From contig NC_061795.1 of NCBI RefSeq assembly GCF_021462225.1, forward strand, positions 8,556,001 through 8,620,000: a stretch of DNA of 64,000 nucleotides, in the 5' to 3' direction. The position numbers and the translations under genes were made by a program. Position 1 is the stretch's first letter. Each line of letters starts with the position of its first letter. Origin of the DNA: Girardinichthys multiradiatus (Eukaryota; Chordata; Actinopteri; Cyprinodontiformes; Goodeidae). Shown here piece by piece: positions 56,681 to 64,000 of the stretch. The notes under the pieces were generated by a model. That model saw nothing but the letters and a program-made list of their open reading frames with translations. It was not told where the DNA came from and made no database searches.

Positions 56681-58605
56681 CCCCACCAGAACCGTGAGAT
56701 GCTTCCCAAATAACAAACCTTGGATCACCAGTGACCTGAAGGACCTGCTTAACAAGAAAAAAAGAACCTTCAGAGAGGGAGACAGATAATTATTGAGGGG
56801 TTTACAGAAGCAACTTAAAGTCAAGATAAGAGACAGCAAGGAGGTGTACAAGAAGAAGCTGGAGAGCAAGCTCCAGCAAAACCATATCAGAGATGTGTGG
56901 TCAGGGATGAAGAAGATCACGGGCTTCAGGCAGAGGGATGATCGGACCGATGAAGGTCTGGACAGAGCCAATGAACTGAACACATTCTTCAATAGGTTCA
57001 GTTCAGAAACAAGCTTCGCATCCTCCTCTCCTGCTCACAGCCAAACAGACATTCCACCCTCCTTTGATCCACAGGACCCACAGCTGTCCAGTAACACCTC
57101 AATTTTTTTAGCTTTCACCTCAGCCCTTCTGCTTCTACATGTTTGCCTTCAACCATATCGGAAGATGCTGATGCTTCCTTTGCTTCCCCCTTCCACTTGT
57201 GTGTCTCAAGAAGTCAAGTGAAGATGCAACTGGAGAGACTGAATCGAAATAAGGCTGCAGGTCCAGATCATGTCAGCCCTAGAGTCCCGAAGGCCTGTGC
57301 AGAGCAGCTCTGTGGTATTCTGCAGCACCTCTTCAACCTTAGCCTGGCCCAGAAGAAGGTTCCGGTGTTGTGGAAGACCTCCTGACTTGTTTTGGTACCA
57401 AAGAAAACTCACCCATCAGTCCTCAATGACTATGGACCTGTTGCCCTGACATCCCACATCATGAAGGTCCTAGAGAGACTCCTGTTGGCCCACAAGAGTA
57501 AGCAAACAGTAAACCATCAGGATCCCCTTCAGTTTGCTTATCGCTGTGGAGTTGGAGTTGAAGATGCCATCATACACCTGCTTCAACAAACCCACTGTCA
57601 TCTGGACAAAGCCAGCAGCACTGTGAGGATCATGTTCTTTGATTTCTCCAGTGCATTTAATACAATCCAACCTGATTTGCTTTGTCAGAAACTGCAGAAG
57701 ACTCAGGTGGAGGCCTCAACAATCTCCTGGATCAAAGACTACCTGACAAACAGACCACAGATTGTGAGAGTGAAGGGTAGTCAGCAGCACAGGAGCACCA
57801 CAGAGGACTGTACTCTCACCATTTCTTTTCACTCTGTACACCTCAGACTTCCAGTACAAGACAGACTCCTGTCATCTGCAGAAATACTCAGATGATTCTG
57901 CAGTCGTGGTGTGGATCAGAGATGGACAAGAAGCTGAGTACGGGAAGGTGGTGGACCGCTTTGTGGCATGATGTGGAAACAATAATTTCATTTTGAACGT
58001 GACTAAAACAAAGGAGATGATTGTAGATTTTAAGAGAAACAGGAATAAGTCAAAAACTATTTCTATCAAGAAGTGGAGGTGGTGGAGGAGTATAAATACC
58101 TCGGTGTTCACCTGGACAACAGACTAGAGTGGAGATGCAACTGTGAAGCCATCTACAAGAAGGGATAGAGCAGACTGTACTTCTTGAGGAAGCTTAGGTC
58201 CTTAAGAAGTACAGTCTGCTTAGGTCCTTTGGTGTTTGCAGCAAGATGCTGCATATCTTCTATAAGTCTGTTGTGGAAAGTGTGATCTCTTCTGCCATAA
58301 TCTGCTGGGGAAGCAGCATCAGAGCCAGGGACTTAAAAAAGCTTAACAAGCTGATAAAGAAGACTGGCCCTTTTCTGGGGACTCCTCTGGAACCTCTGAA
58401 GATCATTGTGGAAAGACGGATTGTTCATAAAATGAAGAACATTATGGAGAACCCTGAGCATCCTCTTCATGAGACTGTCCTACAACAACAGAGTGTCTTC
58501 AGTCATAGGCTTCTTCAGATGTGCTGTAAGACAGACCGCTACAGGAAATCCTTCCTGCCCACAGCCATCAGCATCTACAACGGCTCTTTGAAGAAACCTT
58601 CATAA
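56681..58605 (+). pseudogene. Family A LINE, linker and reverse transcriptase
   Basis: It resumes exactly where 55593 stopped: PTRTVRCFPNNKPWITSDLK and LLNKKKRTFREGD. Then come the linker (KVKIRDSKEVYKKKLESKLQ), RT entry (LNRNKAAGPDHVSPRVPKAC), VPKKTHPSVLNDYGPVALTS, and motif A region MFFDFSSAFNTIQP. The DD box appears only as a decayed, out-of-frame remnant near 57890. The C-terminal 119 codons are open at 58246-58605. Stops occur near 57384 and after about 57895. Confidence 0.85.
58169..58220. repeat. LINE-borne inverted duplication, second occurrence
   Basis: Arms AGCAGACTGTACTTCTT (58169-58185) and complement (58204-58220) around an 18-nt loop, identical to 7128-7179 on the opposite strand. 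Confidence 0.9.
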
Positions 58606-58660
58606 TGAGCTACAACAAAATAATTTTTTTATTTAAATTGAATTGAATGATGCCAGGTGT

Positions 58661-59950
58661 TTCAGTCAAAATCTAACACAATAACAACTAATGAGCTATG
58701 ACTGCAGCTGCATAATAAACAATATTGTATTTTATAGGAAGGAGCATTGGTAAGAAAAACATTATGCTGGTTGTATAAGCATTTCAGGCAGTTGTATGGA
58801 CATGAGAAATAAAATGGTTGGTTCATAAAATGGCAAATAGGTCAGTGAGATATGGTGGTAGAAATTAAGTGGCAAAGTAAACCTGGAGCCTATAACTTTT
58901 TGTCCAGGATAACCTGTTCTGAAAGCAGAGTGGCCAGGCTTACAGACAGCATGAACCAAATGCATCAACTGTGCCATGGAGTAAAGCAGTCCTCTCTTTT
59001 AATCCTTGACGTCTTTTCATATTTCAGTCGTTGCTGCTACAGAACCATTTGCCCCTACCATCTCCATGGACACACACACACACACACACTCACACACACA
59101 CCTCCCCCTCTTAAAGTTGGATTTGACACAGATCATCAACACTCTTTTGCTGTTAGTCCATCAATCAATACTCCCCCCCCCCTCCCCTCTCCCCTCTTCT
59201 TATTATTAGCACTAATCTATATCTCTTTGTCTCGTTTTCTTTAGAGTCGCCTCCTTTAGTCCCGGCCTTTTCTCCAAATTACATTAAGGACAATCCCAAG
59301 GATGTGATAGTAACAAATATAAAATGACCTACATCAGAATTAGATGAAGTGAAACTAGGCCACATGAATTGAAGGCCAAGCGTAGACAGAAAGTGAGAGT
59401 CTGAAGAAAAGACTAGAAGAAAAGAAAATGACTCTTGATTGGAAGTTGATTGTAAAGATTTCACTTTTGCTGTCTTTTTTTTCTATTGGACAAAAGCCAC
59501 ACAGAAATGTGGCTAGGTGAATGAGTGAAAAGGGGAACGAGGAAGGGAAACCTTGTGGGCATCTCTGCATCCAAACAAAAACAAAATGGCAGTGTTAATA
59601 AAAAGCAATCACTAATGCTTTTCCCCGGCAGCAGGCCGCAGGCGTCACAAGCGTGGGTACATCGCTGGCATTCTTCAGTGACTCGTGGTCTTTTGTGGAG
59701 CCATGTGTCATACTCACAAACCAACCCATCTCCAAATGTACTCCCACAATAACAGCAGAGTGGGAAGTGTTAGGCTTTTTATTTGCTGGGGCCATTAACG
59801 AGAGGGTCTGAAAGGACTGGAAATGAACCCAGGTTTGCTTAGGCTGGGTTACCATGTGACTAGTCTGCTTCTTTTACCACCCTTGTTTGGTGGTAATGCA
59901 TCAAACACTTGATATCGTCTGCAACTCCTAGGAGTTGCCCTATTAAGCTA
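58661..59950. other. Intronic sequence with microsatellite
   Basis: A CA-type microsatellite lies at about 59069-59101 and a C-rich patch at 59170-59190. Open frames at 58852-59244 and 59461-59855 show no recognised domain. Confidence 0.35.
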
Positions 59951-60830
59951 AAAGACCATGATCTAAGTATCATTTCTATTGTCCAAAGAGAAGTAGCCAT
60001 AATGTTCAAGGGAACTCTGCAGAGACCCACAGCTTTGGTGGGAAAATCCGTTGATAGGTAAACTATTGATCATACACTTCACAAATCTGGCCTTTGTGGA
60101 AGAGTGGCAAGAAGAAAGCCAAGCCAACTTTATCTAAGCATTTTAAAAACAGCACACCTGACCAAAGTGCTAAATAGATATCATATATAAGCATTAAAGC
60201 ACAAATACAAGAAGATGCACAAAATATGTTATGAAATTACTCAAACAGAAAATAACCCTGAAGACCTCATCATGCTGTGAGGAATGCTTCTCCTTAGCAG
60301 GGACAGGGAAGCTGGTCAAAATTGATGGGAAGATGGGTGGAGGTAAATCCAGGACAATCCTAGAAATACTTTTAGTGGCGGCCGAAGACTAGAGACTAAG
60401 GTGGAGGTTCACCTTCCAGCAGGACAACCACCTTAAAATAAAGCCACAGATGGTTTTAGTTCAAAGCACATGTTTGTTAAAAAACGCTCAAAGTCTAGAT
60501 GTAAATACAACTGCAAATCTGTGGCAAAACCTAGAAACTGATGTTCACAGATGCTTCCCATGCAATCTCACTGAGCTTTGTAAAGAAGAATAGGCAAACA
60601 TTTCAGTCTGTAGATGCGCAAAGCTGGTAAAGACATACCCCAGAAGATCTGCAGCTGTATTGATACAATGGGGTGACTGCAAATAGACTCCACACTTTTC
60701 AGATATTTGTTTGTAAACCTTTTGTGAGCAATGTATTGTTTTCTTTCACATCACAAAAATGCTTCTTTGGGTTTGCCCCATAACAACACATTGTAGTTTG
60801 TGTTTAGAACATGACAAAATGTTGTTTAAG
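59951..60830 (+). mobile_element. Fossil Tc1-like transposon
   Basis: Sense-strand remnants of a Tc1-type transposase: AGGGAAGCTGGTCAAAATTG, GATGGGAAGATGGGTGGAGG, GGTTCACCTTCCAGCAGGAC (the region of the second catalytic aspartate) and AATCTGTGGCAAAACCTAG. No open frame survives. The terminal repeats are unclear. Confidence 0.7.
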
Positions 60831-61707
60831 GGGCAGGGACACTAGATTTCCACGTTATTGGCAGAAGGTGAGACAAAAGACTCGAAATAAGCTGCATCTA
60901 CTTGGATTTGTCTGGAATATTATCACTTGGCCTAGTTCTGGTGCATAAATCTGCAAACATCATTTACTGCTGAGGGTTTTATAGATGAATCTTCCTCAGG
61001 GTGGAAAACCTTTTCTTTCGCTTTAATTGTTTAAGCATATCTCAGCATTTTGTCTTTATACCAGAATCCACCATGCCAACATCAGATCCTAGGTCAAATC
61101 AGGTTCATGTACACTTTATATAGACATTCCATTACAAAGTCAACTAATAATCCAGAATGTTAAATTACATTAGCTGTTGAGCCTCCCGAGGGGGCCCTTC
61201 ATTGAAGGACTTTTTAACAGTATTCATGAATGCTAAACCTTTTAGAATTGATCTGCACATGAGGGTAAATACCAACTTCTGGCAACAGGTGCATACTTTC
61301 TGCTGATACGTTTGCTACGTAAGAGCAGTGTGCTTAAATAAAGCCAGGTTCATGCATCGTTCCAGTTGTTTTCATTCTGCTGGCTATAGCATACAGTTTT
61401 ATAGAACACAGATTATTAGTTGACTGAAACAGCCATTTAAATAAAAACATCTACCAGGCTATAGAAGCATCGGTGTAAAGGAGCAAGAAAAGCTTCAAGC
61501 CTTAACCTAAATGTCTGGGTTAACACCCAAGAGCTACAAATACCAGCTGCTAAATATTCTGTTTTAACTGAAGCAAGGTAATTTTTCAAACGGTGTTTTC
61601 TCATCCATAACAAACTTTGCTGTTTGAAATGTAAAAATCTAAAGTTCTGTATTTGTGTGTAACAATGTTAAGGTGCTGCTCTTAATTGGTTTGTCTTTGC
61701 TTTTCAG
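60831..61707. other. Intron end before exon 6
   Basis: AT-rich with no repeat recognised. It ends with TTTGCTTTTCAG. Confidence 0.45.
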
Positions 61708-61844
61708 GTCTGGATCCATCTCAGTGTCAGGGTGTGGAGGACTTGATCTCTGCAGCTCCAAGTAGCTTTGACCATGCTGCTCTGTTCACCGTCTTACAGA
61801 AACACACTTTGCAGCACCGCATGAACGACTCTTTCTCCTGCCTG
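61708..61844 (+). CDS. cadps2: cadps2 exon 6 of 6 in window (after the PH domain)
   Basis: Two bases complete a serine begun in exon 5, then 45 codons: LDPSQCQGVEDLISAAPSSF, DHAALFTVLQKHTLQHRMND and SFSCL. This matches the CAPS segment reading roughly K-H-G-M-D-E-F-I-S...DHRLNDSYSCL in mammals; the LFTVLQKHTL form is nearer CADPS2. The QCQGVEDLI part is diverged. The donor is CTG/GTACGT, and the exon ends on a codon boundary. The next exon lies outside the window. Confidence 0.92.
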
Positions 61845-62047
61845 GTACGTTTGCTTGAACATGTACTTCTAATTACAGTGTGTCATTAAGAGACTGAACA
61901 TATTTCTCCAGGGGCATTTGTCAGTTCCACTGTGTGAGCTGCATTTTGTTGGAAACAGACAAGGTTACTAAAAACAGTATTTCTCTCTGCTGATGGTTTG
62001 TAAATGGTTAAAATAATTTTATCTAGTCTCTGACAAAAAAAATTATT
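61845..62047. other. Start of the next cadps2 intron
   Basis: Nothing recognised before the SINE. Confidence 0.45.
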
Positions 62048-62266
62048 AATGGAAGCATCCAGAGGCCCGGCGCTGGTGGTGTATGGGGTTAAGCACATGA
62101 CCATGTGCAGAGGCTATAGACCTCGATGCAGCCATCCCGGGTTCAAGTCCCAGACCTGGCAACCTTTGCCGAATGTCTCACCCTCTCTTTGCCCTCTTTG
62201 CTGTCTACCTACTATCGAAAAATGAAAAATAAAGGCCTCCAGTGCCGCAAAAAAAAAAAAAAACAA
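62048..62266 (+). mobile_element. tRNA-derived SINE with poly(A) tail
   Basis: An A-box-like GGTGTATGGGGTTAAGCAC and a B box GGGTTCAAGTCCC at tRNA-like spacing. The tRNA-unrelated body ends in AATAAAGGCCTCCAGTGCCG, then about 15 A residues. No open frame. Confidence 0.8.
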
Positions 62267-63268
62267 GAAGTATCCAATAGATCCTGTTTGCGTGTAATAT
62301 GGAAGACCAGCAATGGGTGTGGAAGTTATTCAGTTTGGAAGAGGTGTTTATAAAGACAGGAAAAAAAAAATCTGTGGATTTCAACCGGCAATTTGATGTT
62401 TTCATTGTTTTGTACTTGTACTAGGTAGCTGGGGCACAGGATCCATCTTAATGAATATAAATTGTTTCTGTTTGAAACATCTACCACAGCAAACCAGCAT
62501 TTACTGCTGAATCCTTTCATTTAGACCCTCGTACCCAGATCGAATCAGTGGACTTACTGAAATTATGGCAGGCAAATGTTACATAACTAAAACAAGATAT
62601 TGCAAAGAAAAAATTTTTAGGAGGCAGCAAAACCAAGAAAGGTTTTGTTCAGGTTTACACTTCTAGGCCTAAACGTACTCCACAAAAACAGAGACAGATG
62701 TTCTGTCTACCAGGGGCGTAACAACAAAATGAATTGTGTTCTTGCAGTCCTGGTTTGGGTGTTCTTGCAGCTTCTTCCTTGATGCATAATCTGGGCAGAA
62801 CCTGTTTCTTGTGTGATGTCTAAAAAAAAGTAAGGTATACTGCAGTGGGAGAGACCTATTAAAGATCAATGTGTACACTGCCAAAACAAAGAATTGTGTT
62901 CTCTCTCTCAGAACTGCATGAAAGAAATTATGTCATTCTGTTCTTCGAGCTCTGCTTTGGAAGTTCTTCCAGCTTGATCTTGACACACAGTCTGGACAGA
63001 TCTTTTTTCTTGCATGGTGTCCAAACATTTGAAGTGGGTATGCTATGAAGAGACCTATGAAGACTTCGTCTGAGTTTTGCACTTCAGTTCTTGTGAATTA
63101 TGATTTATTCTTGCCAGTAAGACCTTTCTTGTTCGGTCTAGAGTAAAAGTACAAATTTATCTGTTCTTGCAGAGTACGTATGACCTTTAGTCTCCAGTCG
63201 AGTCATCTCTGTTCACCACAACATATGCAGCCTCTCCCATTTCTGTACAATGTGAGATACCAAATAGG
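62267..63268. other. Intronic sequence, nothing recognised
   Basis: Related segments at about 62690-62850 and 62890-63050 (GTTCTTGCAGCTTCTTCCTT and GTTCTTCCAGCTTGATCTTG) suggest an old tandem or dispersed repeat. No gene. Confidence 0.4.
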
Positions 63269-63470
63269 CGACTGTGGCTCAGTGGAGGGAGCTGTTATCT
63301 TGCAATCTGAGTGTGGGTTTAATATCAGCTTTCTCCTGCCATATGTCAGTATGCCCCTGGGTGAGGTATTTAACCCCAAGTTGCTACCAATCTTTGTAAA
63401 AGTGTGTGCATTAGTGAGTGCAATTGGGTGAATGTGGCTCTAGTGTAAAGTAATTGAGTGGTTTACCAAA
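63269..63470 (+). mobile_element. tRNA-derived SINE, copy 2 (decayed)
   Basis: Aligned with 39547-39790: GACTGTGGCTCAGTGGAGGG (A box), CTCCTGCCATATGTCAGTAT, GGTGAATGTGGCTCTAGTGT. The B box is eroded (GTGGGTTTAATATC). Confidence 0.8.
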
Positions 63471-63749
63471 GCATCAATAGCATGGCCTTTAAAGCTACAG
63501 GTGTGTCATCCACAATCTGGACATCCTATCAGAACCACAACAGTAACCACAACTGATGATTCAGGAAGGTGTAAACGCATCACAGACATAAAAGCCACTG
63601 GGTTTTCTCAAAGTGATAAGTCCCCATTTACCTGCCATGCCATAATCCATACTGCTCATGTCCTCCATCAGTGGTTCATCTCTAGACATCACCCAACAGG
63701 CTTTTTCCTTTAGATAAAACAGCTGCTAAGCCCACTGAAGCAGACAATT
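63471..63749. other. Unassigned intronic sequence
   Basis: No gene or repeat recognised. Confidence 0.35.
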
Positions 63750-64000
63750 CAAATTCGATTCAATTAAAAAATACTCTATTAATCTGAAAGGGAAATTAAA
63801 TGTATATTAGTTTATATTATCCAGGTTTCTTCAAAGAGTTGTTGTAGATGCTGATGGCTGTGGGCAGGAAGGGTCTCCTGTAGCGGTCTGTCTTACAGCA
63901 GATCTGAAGAAGCCTCTGACTGAAGACACTCTGTTGTTGTAGGACACTCTCGTGAAGAGGATGCTCAGGGTTCTCCATAATGTTGTTAATTTTTTGAAGA
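63750..64000 (-). mobile_element. Family A LINE 3' end, running out of the window
   Basis: AATTCGATTCAATTAAAAAA then CTGAAAGGGAAATTAAATGT is the 3' UTR. From 63827 the minus strand encodes the same C-terminus as 58480-58605 (the region ending SIYN). The copy continues beyond 64000. Confidence 0.8.

Larger units (their letters stand above)
54230..58660 (+). mobile_element. Nearly full-length family A LINE, interrupted
   Basis: A Rex-Babar/CR1-type non-LTR retrotransposon. It holds a 5' region, an apurinic-type endonuclease, a linker, a reverse transcriptase and a C-terminal region. A 3' UTR ending near TTAAATTGAATTGAATGA follows. It is split by the family B LINE (about 55593-56680). Without that insertion it would be about 3.3 kb. 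Stops and frameshifts in the RT part make it dead. Confidence 0.85.

Noticed and set aside
59461..59855. Antisense frames of 60-87 codons near 59.5-59.9 kb
   Set aside because: They overlap each other in several frames and show no family resemblance.
11195..61844. Assignment to cadps (CADPS1) instead of cadps2
   Set aside because: [27 protein letters not shown] and LFTVLQ fit remembered CADPS2 sequences better, but this rests on memory, so a phylogenetic check is still needed to exclude a diverged cadps1 co-orthologue.
62060..62160. A functional tRNA gene at the second SINE type
   Set aside because: The A and B boxes are part of a SINE with a poly(A) tail, and no mature tRNA fold with a 3' acceptor end is seen.

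Overview
This is one 64 kb stretch of an animal nuclear genome, almost certainly a teleost fish. The evidence is a spliced vertebrate gene with long introns, plus transposable-element families typical of ray-finned fish: Tc1-like DD34E transposons, Rex3/RTE, Rex-Babar/CR1-type and L2-type LINEs, hAT-type MITEs and tRNA-derived SINEs. Nothing bacterial, phage-like or CRISPR-like was seen. No previously undescribed system can be claimed; the interest lies in splice-site architecture and in a well-preserved record of transposons nested inside transposons.

The only host gene recognised is on the + strand. Six coding exons (11195-11306, 17397-17536, 33743-33809, 36247-36355, 40866-41063, 61708-61844) encode the middle of a CAPS protein (calcium-dependent activator protein for secretion): the end of the C2-like region, the whole PH domain and the start of the region leading to the MUN/Munc13-homology part. 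Residue choices (for example [27 protein letters not shown]) fit CADPS2 better than CADPS1, as judged from remembered family sequences. All six exons have AG/GT borders and compatible phases and join into one open frame of 254 codons. The 5' and 3' parts of the gene lie outside the window.

Layout. 1-11194: upstream intron with hAT-type MITEs, a 1.5 kb LTR-like insertion inside one of them (4209-5726), and LINE 3' ends near 6.7-7.3 kb. 11307-17396: a Tc1-type MITE split by a 3 kb Rex3/RTE LINE with a 13 bp target duplication, then two inverted copies of a palindromic DNA element. 17537-33742: fossil DNA transposons, three copies of a young Tc1-like transposon (one with a complete 334-codon DD34E transposase), a 5'-truncated LINE and an L2-type LINE. 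33810-40865: small introns with Tc1 fossils, a fourth Tc1-like copy, a SINE and a LINE fragment. 41064-61707: the longest intron, with an L2 remnant, a large region without recognised repeats (about 45.2-50.2 kb), an RTE fossil, a second copy of the LTR-like repeat, and a nearly full-length LINE (54.2-58.6 kb) interrupted by a second LINE. 61845-64000: next intron with two SINEs and a LINE 3' end.

The transposon copies do not form a pathway with the host gene. Their relations are historical (nesting, shared dead mutations, cross-mobilisation) and possibly transcriptional: inverted Tc1 copies inside one intron would fold as long double-stranded RNA in the pre-mRNA.
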